DNA of 60,811 nucleotides from contig JAKAWH010000005.1 in the NCBI GenBank assembly GCA_021817065.1, forward strand, positions 1 to 60,811. Reading direction: 5' to 3'. The DNA is from Actinomycetes bacterium (GTDB taxonomy: Bacteria > Actinomycetota > Acidimicrobiia > Acidimicrobiales > JAKAVM01). Within the stretch, counting starts at the first letter, position 1; each line of letters opens with the position of its first letter. Of this stretch, positions 1-8,474 are shown in pieces. The notes under the pieces were generated by a model. It was not told the DNA's origin, made no database searches, and saw only the letters and a program-made list of their open reading frames with translations. A program made the translations under genes and the position numbers.

Positions 1-758
1 CCGATCTGAATCACCAGGACACAGGGTAGAAAGAACTCCCCTCCTGGGTATTCCCTCCGCCGCGAAGCCGACACTGCTACGCACCACGGTGGGATTCTTC
101 CTCGATGTATCTCGGCGCCGTTCTCGGCGTCGATCACCGGGATCGAGGGATTGAGTATGGTGCCCGCACCGACCACCGATCCGCGACCTACCCGGGCCCC
201 TTCAGTGATCATGCATCGCGACGAGATCATCACATCGTCCTCGATCACCACCGGAGCCGCCTGCGGGGGCTCCAGCACTCCCCCGATCCCCACCCCCCCG
301 GAAATGTGAACCCGTTCGCCGACTTGGGCGCATGATCCCACCGTTGCCCAGGTGTCGACCATGGTTCCCGCCCCCACCCGCGCACCGATGTTGACGTAGC
401 TAGGCATCATCACTACCCCAGGTGCCAGGTAAGAACCCCAGCGGGCCGAGGCACCCGGGACGACACGGACCCCGGCATCGGCGTAACCGTGCTTCAGGGG
501 AATCCTGTCGGCGAACTCGAAGGGTCCGAGTTCCATCGTCTCCATTGCACTCACCCGGAAGGTGAGCAGGATCGCCTGTTTGAGCCACTGGTACACCACC
601 ACCTGATCGGTGGCGGGGTCCACTTCGGCCACCCGCGCCATGCCGGAGTCCAGGAGATCGACCGCCTCGAAAACAGTCGACCGGACACTTCTGTCCCCGG
701 CGTCCAGGCTGTCGCGGTTCGCCCACAGGTCCTCGATGCGGGATTGAAGGTCTGCCAT
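1..758 (-). CDS. dapD: 2,3,4,5-tetrahydropyridine-2,6-dicarboxylate N-succinyltransferase (DapD), 3' end cut by window edge
   Basis: Cytoplasmic acyltransferase that succinylates tetrahydrodipicolinate in the succinylase branch of lysine/meso-diaminopimelate synthesis. About 252 residues are visible, starting MADLQSRIEDLWANRD. The C-terminal half is a left-handed beta-helix of hexapeptide repeats (VMMPSYVNIGARVGAGTMVD, then ISGGVGIGGVLEPPQAAPVV), with the family stretch GAEIHRGRIPPW near the visible end. The reading frame is open to base 1, so the stop lies outside the window. The ATG at 758 has no Shine-Dalgarno, but TAAGGT sits 7 bases upstream, so the mRNA may be leaderless. It diverges from the GH5 gene with only 16 bases between start codons. 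Its pathway partner dapC lies 2.1 kb away on the same strand. Identity is secure. Confidence 0.95.
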   Translation of the reverse strand, partial: MADLQSRIEDLWANRDSLDAGDRSVRSTVFEAVDLLDSGMARVAEVDPATDQVVVYQWLKQAILLTFRVSAMETMELGPFEFADRIPLKHGYADAGVRVVPGASARWGSYLAPGVVMMPSYVNIGARVGAGTMVDTWATVGSCAQVGERVHISGGVGIGGVLEPPQAAPVVIEDDVMISSRCMITEGARVGRGSVVGAGTILNPSIPVIDAENGAEIHRGRIPPWCVAVSASRRREYPGGEFFLPCVLVIQI

Positions 759-759
759 T

Positions 760-774
760 CGCTAAACCTTAGCG
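760..774. promoter_or_regulatory. Perfect 15-bp palindrome filling the dapD/GH5 divergent junction
   Basis: CGCTAA-ACC-TTAGCG is a perfect inverted repeat occupying almost all of the 16 bases between the dapD ATG and the GH5 GTG. On the minus strand it contains TAAGGT (766-771), a plausible -10 box exactly 7 bases from the dapD ATG. It may serve as a core promoter element, an operator, or both. Its function is inferred. Confidence 0.5.
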
Positions 775-2859
775 GTGCGAACTTTTCCCGCCTCACTTGC
801 AGGTGCGCTGACAATTGCCTGCTTCGCCGCCGGATGCTCGACGGCAACGTCCCCGGCTCCGGCCAACGGATCGTCCCTCCCCTTCCTCCACGTGGTCCAT
901 CCAACCATTGGCACCCCCTACCTGGCCGATCCGGAAGGCCGCCGGGTGATCCTCCGGGGGGTGGCCGCCAGCGGCTTCGAGGACCAGGACTACTCCGGGG
1001 CAGCCGGCACCACGCCGCACTACCCGATCGACCCCTCCGCCTACGCGGGTCGGTGCCCAGCCAACGACCAGCGCGCCCCTGATCCCCCTTTGTGCGAAGT
1101 GGAGGCATCCCGTCCTCCGTCCTCCCAATCGGCAGCACCCGGTTCCGAGGACGACTTCGCCCAGATACACCGGTTCGGGTTCAATCTCGTACGCCTGACT
1201 CTCAACTGGAGCGAACTCGAGCCATATCCAGGCAGTTACTCGACCATCTACTTGAACCGGATCGCCCAGGTGGTCCATTGGGCGGCCCAGCAGGGTATCT
1301 ACGTGATCCTCGACATGCACGAGGATCAGTACTCACGCTTTCTCGCCACCGCCTCAGCGTCGGCGCCCGACCCGACCGGATGCTCGCCCTCCAACGGGCA
1401 GGATGGCGCACCTCTCTGGGCGGTGGTAACCGACGGACAGCCCTCCTGCGCCCTTTTCGGCCAGAACGAGTTGAACCCGGCCATGGCAGCCGCCTTCCAG
1501 AACTTCTGGGACAATTCCACGACCGGTGCCGACGGAAAGCCGATCCCGCAGGGGGCCGCTCCCGGTCCGGGGCTGGAAGACCACTACATAGGTGCGCTGG
1601 CGCGACTGGCCCGCCGTTTCGGAAATGACCCGACGGTACTTGGATACGAAGTGATCAACGAGCCACTCCCGGGTGCTGCTCCGGGCACCCCGCTGCCGCT
1701 TTCCAATCTGTACGCCTTCTCCGACCACGACCTTTTTCCCTTCTACCGGCGGGTAGTGGAAGCGCTCACCGGGGTGCGGGACGGGATGCCAACCTGCTCG
1801 GCGAACAATCCCTCAGGCCAGGTTCCGCCAAACGCTCCGGCCGCCCCACCCACCGGGGCTGGCTCTGGAGTTCGGAGTGCCCTGTGGTTCGGCCGCTGCG
1901 CCTACCCCTCCCTTTCCCACCTCAACCGGCAGGAGATCCTGGTCGAGCCGACCGGCTATACCAACCTGGTGGACTTCGCACCCCAGGTGTCGGTTCCCTT
2001 CACCAGCTACCCCAACCTGGTGTATTCACCCCACGTGTACACCCACGTGTTCACCGTGGACAGATTCCTTGGTGGAGGGGGAGCAGTTGCCAGCTCTTAC
2101 CCGCCCTCCTACCAGTTCGGGTACGCCACCGCCATCGCCGACGCCCAGTCGATGCATGCGGCGCTCCTGGTGACCGAGTTCGGTGACTCCCCGGCTGAAG
2201 ACTCGACCATTCTCGCCGGGATGACCGCCGCCCAGGAACGGTCGAAGTCGGGCAGCGTCTTCTGGACCTGGAAGGAGAACTGCGGGAATGGGCCCCGCTC
2301 CGGTTGCGTGAACGGCTGGGGTGTTTACCAACCGCCACCGACCGGCGCGCAGAACGGGCCGCTCGCCCCCTCACGGATCGAGTATCTGCAGCGGGCCTGG
2401 CCGGTAGAGACCGCCGGTACGCTGGTCGGCTACTTGTACGACCCTGTGTCGCACTCCTTCGCAATGAAAGCGCTCGCCTCTGGAACAGTTGCTCTCGGGG
2501 ACCGTGGAGCCGAGACGGTGATTTCACTTCCACCCGCCTGCAAGGGCGCAGTGATTGTGACGGGTGCCGCAAAACTGGACCGCTTGGTAGGAGCGCCGGG
2601 CGGGGGACGCATCGCCTACGTCGCCACCACGACACACGGTGCCTACAGGGTGGAGGTGTCCGGAGAATCGGGTGGTGCCACGAGCGTTGTCTGGAATCGG
2701 GAAGCTGGTAGGTTCCTCTCGGAACCTCCCCTCCAACCGATTGGAGAGGTGCAGGCACGAAGCGCTTTTGAGGCTTGGGCGGAGGACGCCGGATCACCGA
2801 TCGTCTCGTTGGTTAAATCGCTCATCCTGGGACCTCCCGGTCAGGACCCCAACCGGTGA
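775..2859 (+). CDS. Secreted lipoprotein glycoside hydrolase, family GH5 (endoglycoceramidase-like)
   Basis: Predicted exported glycosidase of 694 residues. The N-terminus is a lipoprotein signal (hydrophobic residues 8-20, lipobox FAAGC, lipidated Cys21). The GH5 TIM barrel follows: NLVRLTLNWSELEPYPGSY, then YVILDMHEDQYSRF, the acid/base Glu296 in YEVINEPLPG, and the nucleophile Glu468 in LLVTEFGDSP. The DMHED motif and a separate C-terminal beta-rich region (about residues 540-690) resemble endoglycoceramidase-type GH5 members. The substrate (glycolipid or beta-glucan) cannot be read from sequence. The GTG start gives Arg2 followed by a proper signal peptide. No ribosome-binding site is visible, and only 16 bases separate it from divergent dapD. 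It ends 9 bases before the convergent dapC stop. Family call is firm; specificity is not. Confidence 0.85.
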   Translation: MRTFPASLAGALTIACFAAGCSTATSPAPANGSSLPFLHVVHPTIGTPYLADPEGRRVILRGVAASGFEDQDYSGAAGTTPHYPIDPSAYAGRCPANDQRAPDPPLCEVEASRPPSSQSAAPGSEDDFAQIHRFGFNLVRLTLNWSELEPYPGSYSTIYLNRIAQVVHWAAQQGIYVILDMHEDQYSRFLATASASAPDPTGCSPSNGQDGAPLWAVVTDGQPSCALFGQNELNPAMAAAFQNFWDNSTTGADGKPIPQGAAPGPGLEDHYIGALARLARRFGNDPTVLGYEVINEPLPGAAPGTPLPLSNLYAFSDHDLFPFYRRVVEALTGVRDGMPTCSANNPSGQVPPNAPAAPPTGAGSGVRSALWFGRCAYPSLSHLNRQEILVEPTGYTNLVDFAPQVSVPFTSYPNLVYSPHVYTHVFTVDRFLGGGGAVASSYPPSYQFGYATAIADAQSMHAALLVTEFGDSPAEDSTILAGMTAAQERSKSGSVFWTWKENCGNGPRSGCVNGWGVYQPPPTGAQNGPLAPSRIEYLQRAWPVETAGTLVGYLYDPVSHSFAMKALASGTVALGDRGAETVISLPPACKGAVIVTGAAKLDRLVGAPGGGRIAYVATTTHGAYRVEVSGESGGATSVVWNREAGRFLSEPPLQPIGEVQARSAFEAWAEDAGSPIVSLVKSLILGPPGQDPNR

Positions 2860-2868
2860 ACGCGCCGG

Positions 2869-3993
2869 CTAAACCTTCAGACGCTCGGCCACCATCTCCA
2901 ACCGTTCGTCGGGCTGTACCGCCGCCACTCGGACGAAACCCTTCCCTGCCGGACCGTACAGGTCCCCCGGGCTCACCAGTACGCCGCCCCGTCGGGCCAG
3001 GAACCGGGCGAACTCCCAGGCGTCCTTCTTGCCGGTCGGGCACCGGGCCCAGATATAGATGCCGCCCTCCGGCATCGACGCCTCGGCACCGGCCCCAGTA
3101 AGAATCTCCACCAAACGGGCTAGGCGCCGACGGTAGGTCTCTCGCTGTGAGGACAGATGCTCGACATCGCTCCACGCCCGCGCCGCCGCAGCCTGTACCG
3201 GACCCGGGACCATCATCCCGGCGTGCATCCGAGCCAGCGACAGGTACCCCACCAGGCCCGGGTCGCCAGCGTAGAAACCCGCACGCAGCCCTGCCAGATT
3301 AGATCGCTTAGAGATGGAATGGATCGCGAGGAGACCCGCGGTCCCGCTCTCGAGAATCGACCGGGGCCCTCCCTGCCAAGTGAAATCGGCATAGCACTCG
3401 TCGCTGGCGATCAGGACCCCTCGCTCCGCCCCCCACCCGGCCACCGCCGAGAGGTCGTCGAGCTGGCCAGCGGGATTACCAGGACTGTTTACCCACAGGA
3501 GGAGGGCCCGCTCGACATCGCCATCCCCGATCGAACTGAGGTCCAGGCGCCACCGGCTGTCCACCGGGACCGGCACCGCCCGGCACCCGGCCAGAAGGGC
3601 CCCCATCTCGTAGGTTGGATAGGAGATCTCGGGATAGAGCACGGTATCGCGATCCGGCCGGCGAAGCCGCAGGTAGTGGGGCAGGGAGGCCACCAGCTCT
3701 TTGGTGCCGATACAGGCGGCCAGGGAGTCGGGATCCAGTTCCACCCCGAAGGATCCCGACAGGAATCCGGCGCATGCAGCCCGGTAGGCGTCGGTTCCCC
3801 GCGACGCCGGATAGCCCCTGAGGGCAGGGGCGGCGGCCAGCTCCTCGGCGACCGATGGGGGGGGTGGGTCGCAGGGAGCGCCGATCGACAAGTCCACCAA
3901 GCCTCCAGGAAAGGCGGCCGATTCCGCCTCGGATGCCAGATACCGGAGCCTCTCATAGGGATAGTCGGGCGGGGAGAAGCCCCCGTTCATCAT
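2869..3993 (-). CDS. dapC: N-succinyldiaminopimelate aminotransferase (DapC), fold-type I PLP enzyme
   Basis: Transfers an amino group from glutamate to N-succinyl-2-amino-6-ketopimelate, the step after DapD. The 374-residue protein has class I/II aminotransferase landmarks: ALRGYPASRGTDAYR, the substrate/PLP segment LWVNSPGNPAGQ, the ASDECYADF aspartate region, and the Schiff-base lysine in HSISKRSNLAGLRAGF. The start is taken as the ATG at 3993 because it overlaps the hflX stop as ATGA; upstream in-frame codons lie inside hflX. It is last in the miaB-miaA-dapF-hflX-dapC run. Class I aminotransferases are hard to separate by sequence, but the location beside dapD and dapF supports DapC. Confidence 0.85.
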   Translation of the reverse strand: MMNGGFSPPDYPYERLRYLASEAESAAFPGGLVDLSIGAPCDPPPPSVAEELAAAPALRGYPASRGTDAYRAACAGFLSGSFGVELDPDSLAACIGTKELVASLPHYLRLRRPDRDTVLYPEISYPTYEMGALLAGCRAVPVPVDSRWRLDLSSIGDGDVERALLLWVNSPGNPAGQLDDLSAVAGWGAERGVLIASDECYADFTWQGGPRSILESGTAGLLAIHSISKRSNLAGLRAGFYAGDPGLVGYLSLARMHAGMMVPGPVQAAAARAWSDVEHLSSQRETYRRRLARLVEILTGAGAEASMPEGGIYIWARCPTGKKDAWEFARFLARRGGVLVSPGDLYGPAGKGFVRVAAVQPDERLEMVAERLKV

Positions 3994-5177
3994 GCCTCCT
4001 CCATCTGCCCGAAGCGCTCCTGCTGGGCCATGCCACGGTGGGCGTGGTCGATGGCGCCCTCCTGACCGGTGGGATGCATAGCGCCCTCCCGCCACTCGAT
4101 CCGCCGAAGCAACTCCTCGATGCCGAGCCCGTCGCGCGCGCTCACCCCGACGCTTCCGGGATGCCGGCATTCGAAGCGGGAGAGCGACTCGGGATCGAGC
4201 CGGTCGATCTTGTTCACCACCAGCATCTCAGGCACGTCAGCCGCCCCGATCTCTCCCAGCACTTTCCGCACCGCGGCGATCTGGCCTTCCGGGTCGGGGG
4301 CCGAGCCGTCCACCAGGTGGATCAGAAGGTCGGACTCGCAGATCACTTCAAGGGTGGAATGAAAAGCCTGCACCAGCTGGTGGGGCAGCTTGGCGACGAA
4401 CCCCACCGTGTCCGAGCAGAGCACGGTCCTCCCGCCGGGAAGCCGCATCCTGCGGACCCGGGGGTCCAGCGTGGCGAAAAGCCGGTCCTCCACCAGCACC
4501 CCCGCGTCAGTCAAGCGGTTGAGAAGCGTGGACTTGCCGGCGTTGGTATAGCCCACGATCGAGACAGAGAAGAGCTCCGAGCGCCTCCGGGCTCGCCTCT
4601 GGGTGTGCCGGGTGGATGCGAGCTGTTCCAGTTCCCGCTCCAGCTTGGTCATCCGCTGCAGGAGGCGCCGGCGATCCGTCTCCAGCTTGGTCTCGCCTGG
4701 TCCGCGGGTGCCGATGCCGCCTGCCTGCTGGCTGAGACTCGCACCCTTCCCCCGCAGGTGGGGAAGGCGGTAGGCGAGCAAGGCCAATTCGACCTGGGCG
4801 CGCCCTTCGGGCGTCGAGGCATTCTGGGCGAAGATGTCCAAGATGACCGCAGTACGGTCGATGGCGGTTCGCCCCAACATGGCGGTGAGGTTTCGTTGCT
4901 GGGCGGGGGTCAGCTCGTCGTCGAAGACCACGGTATCGGCGTCGGTCGCCCGGGATACCTCGACTAGCTCGGTCAACTTGCCCTTGCCTATGTAGTAGGC
5001 GGGGTCGGGGCGGTCCCGGCGCTGGATGATCCGTGCCGCTTCATCGGCCCCGGCAGTGTCCACCAGGAGGGACAGTTCGTCCAAGCTGGCCTCCGCCTGG
5101 CCCACCGTGCAGCTTCCGGTGGCCACCCCCACCAGCACGATCCGTTCCCGGAAGCTCCTCTCGATGAGGACGGTCAC
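3990..5177 (-). CDS. hflX: Ribosome-associated GTPase HflX
   Basis: GTPase that binds the 50S subunit and splits or rescues stalled ribosomes. The 395-residue protein has an N-terminal HflX domain (ELSLLVDTAGAD, then YYIGKGKLTEL), the linker GASLSQQAGGIGTRGPGETK, a coiled-coil segment, and a G domain with Walker A GYTNAGKST, switch region LFATLDPRVR, DTVGFV and NKID. The start is the GTG at 5177, which overlaps the dapF stop as GTGA. Longer in-frame extensions run inside dapF and lack family similarity. The 3' end overlaps dapC by 4 bases. The order miaA-dapF-hflX is conserved in actinobacteria. Confidence 0.95.
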   Translation of the reverse strand: MTVLIERSFRERIVLVGVATGSCTVGQAEASLDELSLLVDTAGADEAARIIQRRDRPDPAYYIGKGKLTELVEVSRATDADTVVFDDELTPAQQRNLTAMLGRTAIDRTAVILDIFAQNASTPEGRAQVELALLAYRLPHLRGKGASLSQQAGGIGTRGPGETKLETDRRRLLQRMTKLERELEQLASTRHTQRRARRRSELFSVSIVGYTNAGKSTLLNRLTDAGVLVEDRLFATLDPRVRRMRLPGGRTVLCSDTVGFVAKLPHQLVQAFHSTLEVICESDLLIHLVDGSAPDPEGQIAAVRKVLGEIGAADVPEMLVVNKIDRLDPESLSRFECRHPGSVGVSARDGLGIEELLRRIEWREGAMHPTGQEGAIDHAHRGMAQQERFGQMEEA

Positions 5178-6058
5178 GGGGCGAAGAGCTCGCCGTCCAC
5201 GGTCACCTCGGCGATCCGCACTACCGGGCCGCCCAGGATCGCCTCTTCCCCCTCCCACCGCACCCACAGATCTCCACCCGGATTGGCCACCGTCACCGCG
5301 CCGCCGTCGGTCCCGGCCAGGCCCCAGGCCCTCGCCACCGCTGCCACTGCGCAACTCCCGGTGCCGCACGCGAGAGTGCGCCCCACGCCCCTCTCGAAGA
5401 CCGCAATGTCGAGACGGCCGGATGCACCATCGCTCTGCACCACCTCGACATTGATACCTCTGGGAAAAGCTCGCTGTGCTGCCACCCCTATCCCGTCCAG
5501 GTCGACCGCGTCGAGACGGCCCACCTGGAGCACCAGGTGGGGATTGCCCGCATCGGCGGTCCGGGCGCGCGCCACTGCCTCCCTGCTGGCTCCGTCCATC
5601 CATTCCAGAGACACAACATCATCTCCTACCACGATGGTTCCCATCGTAACGGACACCGATGCGATCCCGCCGCCACCCATCTCGCCGAGGAGAAGCTTGC
5701 GCATGCCGGCGTCGGTCCTGACCAGCACCTCGTCGCCATGGGCCCATCCCGAATCCCACAGGGCCTGACCCAGGCACCGGACGCCGTTGCCGCTCATCTC
5801 GGCCCGCGACCCGTCGGCGTTGAAAAGCTCCATCACCGCAGCTACCTCGTAGGGACGCGAGAAATCCGCCTCTTCGTCGGGAACCGCCCTGATGAAGCCG
5901 TCGGCCCCCACTCCCCGCCTCCGGTCGCACAGGGTCACCACCACACCGGGCGTTATCGACAGGCGATCCTCCCGGTCGAGAAGAACCAGGAAGTCGTTGC
6001 CCTGGCCGTGATGCTTGGTGAGGCGGACCGGTTCGCACCGTCCATCGGAGACGATCAC
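5174..6058 (-). CDS. dapF: Diaminopimelate epimerase (DapF) with Ser in place of the first catalytic Cys
   Basis: Converts LL-diaminopimelate to meso-diaminopimelate for peptidoglycan and lysine. The 294-residue protein shows the two homologous halves of the family: LTKHHGQGNDFLVLLD, NADGSRAEMSGNGVRCLGQA, GNPHLVLQV, and ERGVGRTLACGTGSCAVAAV. Classical DapF uses two cysteines, one in CGNG and one in ACGSG/ACGTG. Here the second is present but the first position is Ser89 (codon AGC at 5792-5794), giving MSGNG. The GTG start at 6058 overlaps the miaA stop as GTGA, and the stop overlaps hflX. Context and all other motifs support DapF. The missing cysteine raises a question about mechanism or activity. 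Confidence 0.9.
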   Translation of the reverse strand: MIVSDGRCEPVRLTKHHGQGNDFLVLLDREDRLSITPGVVVTLCDRRRGVGADGFIRAVPDEEADFSRPYEVAAVMELFNADGSRAEMSGNGVRCLGQALWDSGWAHGDEVLVRTDAGMRKLLLGEMGGGGIASVSVTMGTIVVGDDVVSLEWMDGASREAVARARTADAGNPHLVLQVGRLDAVDLDGIGVAAQRAFPRGINVEVVQSDGASGRLDIAVFERGVGRTLACGTGSCAVAAVARAWGLAGTDGGAVTVANPGGDLWVRWEGEEAILGGPVVRIAEVTVDGELFAP

Positions 6059-7032
6059 TTGACCAGTATCCCAGCCAGCGTGGCCACCTCTCGACCCGGT
6101 TGCCCCTCGGCGTCGACCCACCTGATCCGGGGATCCCGCCGGAACCACCGGCGCTGCCGTCGGGCGAAACGGCGTGTGCGCTGCACGATCGCATCGACTG
6201 CCTCCGGAAGGCTGGTTTCCCCGTCGAGATGCTCGATCAGCTCCCGGTATCCGAGGGCCTGGGCAGCGGTCTTCGACCAGTCCCTGCCCGAAGCCGCAAG
6301 CGAACACCGCAAGCCGGCGACCTCGCCGAGAAAGCCCTCGTCCATCTGCGCTCCCACCCGTGAAGCGATCCTGTCGTCGAGGCGCGAGCTGTCCACGCCC
6401 ACCAACACGAATGGACACTCGGGATAGGTGGTGAGACCCGGTCCGAATGACGAAAAGGGGCGGCCGCTTCCCACTGTCACCTCCAGGGCACGCAGGATAC
6501 GGCGCGCGTTTGTCGGCTCCATGCGGGATGCTCCCACAGGGTCGAGCCGGGCGAGCCGGCTGTGGAGAAACTCTGGACCCTGGCGCTCGCATTCCGCTTC
6601 GAGCTGGCTCGCAATCTCTGGCCAGCGGCCAGGCGGGGTCAATCCGTCCACCACTGCCCGCAGGTAAAGCCCGGTGCCCCCGACCAGGAGGGCTCTTCCC
6701 CCCCGGGACTCGATGCCCGCGATGCAAGATGCCACGTCTGACTGGAACAGGCTGAGCGAATACTCCTCCCAGGGTTCGACCAAGTCGATCATGTGATGGG
6801 GAACCAGCCGCCGGTCTGCGATGCTCGGCTTGGCGGTGCCGATGTCCATCCCCCGGTAGACAACCATCGAGTCCACCGAGACGATCTCGAAGGGCCCCCA
6901 CTTTCTCGGCACGCCCCGGCTTGCGTGCGCAACCTCCAGAGCCACATCCGACTTGCCGGCCGCGGTGGGGCCTACCAGGCAGAGATGCCGACCGGTCACC
7001 GCTGGTTCAGGATGCCCACCGCCTTCGCTCAC
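6055..7032 (-). CDS. miaA: tRNA dimethylallyltransferase MiaA
   Basis: Adds the dimethylallyl group to N6 of A37 in tRNAs reading UNN codons. The 325-residue protein has the P-loop CLVGPTAAGKSDVAL, the substrate region SVDSMVVYRGMDIGTAKP, HHMIDLVEPWEEYS, LLVGGTGLYLRAVVDGL, and the C-terminal TRRFARRQRRWFRRDPRI segment. The start is taken as the GTG at 7032, overlapping the miaB stop as GTGA. A longer form from 7089 would run 60 bases into miaB and adds only low-complexity residues. MiaB, encoded directly upstream, acts on the product, so the two successive A37 modification enzymes are translationally coupled. Confidence 0.95.
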   Translation of the reverse strand: MSEGGGHPEPAVTGRHLCLVGPTAAGKSDVALEVAHASRGVPRKWGPFEIVSVDSMVVYRGMDIGTAKPSIADRRLVPHHMIDLVEPWEEYSLSLFQSDVASCIAGIESRGGRALLVGGTGLYLRAVVDGLTPPGRWPEIASQLEAECERQGPEFLHSRLARLDPVGASRMEPTNARRILRALEVTVGSGRPFSSFGPGLTTYPECPFVLVGVDSSRLDDRIASRVGAQMDEGFLGEVAGLRCSLAASGRDWSKTAAQALGYRELIEHLDGETSLPEAVDAIVQRTRRFARRQRRWFRRDPRIRWVDAEGQPGREVATLAGILVK

Positions 7033-8444
7033 CCGGCCAGCACGGCGAGCCGGGTTCGCCGCCGGGGACGGCTGGTCGGACTCACCCACTCTCCCCTCAG
7101 AAAATGAGGGGACGCCCTGTCCACCCGCACTTCGCCATAGTTCCCCGGCTGCACCTCTCCCCCCGCCGGCATTGGACAGTGCACCAGCTTGTTCTGTCGG
7201 GTACGGCCGGTCAGCATCGCCGGGTCCCGCTTGCTCGGGCCCTCCACCAAGATCTCCTCGATCCTACCCACCCGAGCCTCGTGCCGAAGCAGGGCCGAGC
7301 GCTCCACCACTACCTTCAACCGGTCGAACCGTTCGGCCACCACTTCATCAGGCACGAATCGATCAGACATGGACGCCGCCTCGGTTCCCGCCCGCGGGGA
7401 GAATACGAAGGTGTATGCACTGTCGTAGGCGGCTTCGGCAACCACCTCGAGGGTTCGCTCGAAATCCTCGTCGGTCTCGCCGGGAAAGCCGACGATTATA
7501 TCGGTGGTCACCGCCAGATCGTCCACCGCCGCCCGAGCCGCCGCCAGCCTCTCCATATAACGTTGAGCAGTGTAACCACGGTGCATGACGGCCAGCACTC
7601 GGTCGCTTCCCGACTGGAGCGGCAGGTGGAGATGCTCGCACACCTGGGGGACGGTCGCCATCGCCTCGATCACCTCCGGGCGGAGGTCTTTGGGATGGGG
7701 GCTGGTGAAACGCACCCGCCTAATACCGGGCACCGCCCCCACCCGCGCAAGCAGATCTGCGAAAAGGGGGCGGCGGCGGGTGATGTCACGCCCGTAGGAG
7801 TTCACGTTTTGCCCCAACAAGGTCACCTCGGTGACTCCCTGGGCAACCAGGGTGCTCACCTCGCCCACCACCTCGTCCACCGGGCGGGATACCTCCTTGC
7901 CCCGGACCGACGGAACGATGCAGAAAGCACACGAGTTGTCGCACCCGACCTGGATGGTCACCCAGGAGGAATGGGCGTTCTCCCGGATGGCGGGGAGTGC
8001 ATGGGCGAAGCCGGCGGAACCGTCCTCCCCTGGATCTGCACTATCCAGGACCTCCACCACGTTGCCTCCGCCGGACATGGCCATGTCCAGAAGGTCGGCC
8101 ACCCGCCCGACGTTGTGGGTGCCGAACACCACGTCGACGTGCGGCGCTCTGGTCACGATCAGCTCGCGATCCTTCTGAGCCAGGCAACCCCCCACCGCTA
8201 TCTGTAAGCCTGGCCGAGATTGCTTGAGGGATTTCAGGACACCCAGGTTCCCGTAGAGCTTGTTGTCGGCATTCTCCCGTATGCAGCACGTGTTGAACAC
8301 CACCACATCTGCGCTCTCCAGATCGCCTGTCTGCTCCATCCCGCGTGAACTCAAGACCCCGGCGATGCGCTCGGAGTCGTGCTCGTTCATCTGGCACCCG
8401 AAAGTGCGGAGCAGGAACTTGGTGGCCATCTCTGCACCCGCCAT
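7029..8444 (-). CDS. miaB: tRNA-2-methylthio-N6-dimethylallyladenosine synthase MiaB
   Basis: Radical SAM methylthiotransferase acting on i6A37 in tRNA after MiaA. The 471-residue protein has the N-terminal UPF0004 domain with three cluster cysteines (TFGCQMN, NTCCIREN, GGCLAQKD), the radical SAM motif CDNSCAFC, QNVNSYG, LHLPLQSGSD, and a C-terminal TRAM domain. Two starts are possible: ATG at 8444 and ATG at 8429 (MATKFLL). It heads the minus-strand miaB-miaA-dapF-hflX-dapC run. The divergent sedolisin gene starts only 30 bases away. In many actinobacteria recX and recA lie next upstream; here the sedolisin island intervenes. Confidence 0.95.
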   Translation of the reverse strand: MAGAEMATKFLLRTFGCQMNEHDSERIAGVLSSRGMEQTGDLESADVVVFNTCCIRENADNKLYGNLGVLKSLKQSRPGLQIAVGGCLAQKDRELIVTRAPHVDVVFGTHNVGRVADLLDMAMSGGGNVVEVLDSADPGEDGSAGFAHALPAIRENAHSSWVTIQVGCDNSCAFCIVPSVRGKEVSRPVDEVVGEVSTLVAQGVTEVTLLGQNVNSYGRDITRRRPLFADLLARVGAVPGIRRVRFTSPHPKDLRPEVIEAMATVPQVCEHLHLPLQSGSDRVLAVMHRGYTAQRYMERLAAARAAVDDLAVTTDIIVGFPGETDEDFERTLEVVAEAAYDSAYTFVFSPRAGTEAASMSDRFVPDEVVAERFDRLKVVVERSALLRHEARVGRIEEILVEGPSKRDPAMLTGRTRQNKLVHCPMPAGGEVQPGNYGEVRVDRASPHFLRGEWVSPTSRPRRRTRLAVLAG

Positions 8445-8474
8445 GGTACGCCGCTATCCTGTCCGACTAATCCC

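Noticed and set aside
3157-4065. 302-codon plus-strand frame opposite dapC
   Set aside because: No recognisable domain; dapC on the other strand carries all aminotransferase motifs.
6059-6901. Long N-terminal extension of DapF inside miaA
   Set aside because: It would read antifamily sequence across miaA; the GTGA start at 6058 fits the pattern of the neighbouring genes.
8445-8474. Shared GGACAGGATAG element ahead of miaB and in the rpsB promoter region as a novel regulatory motif
   Set aside because: Only two occurrences noticed by eye; probably similar -10 surroundings, not enough to claim a regulator site.
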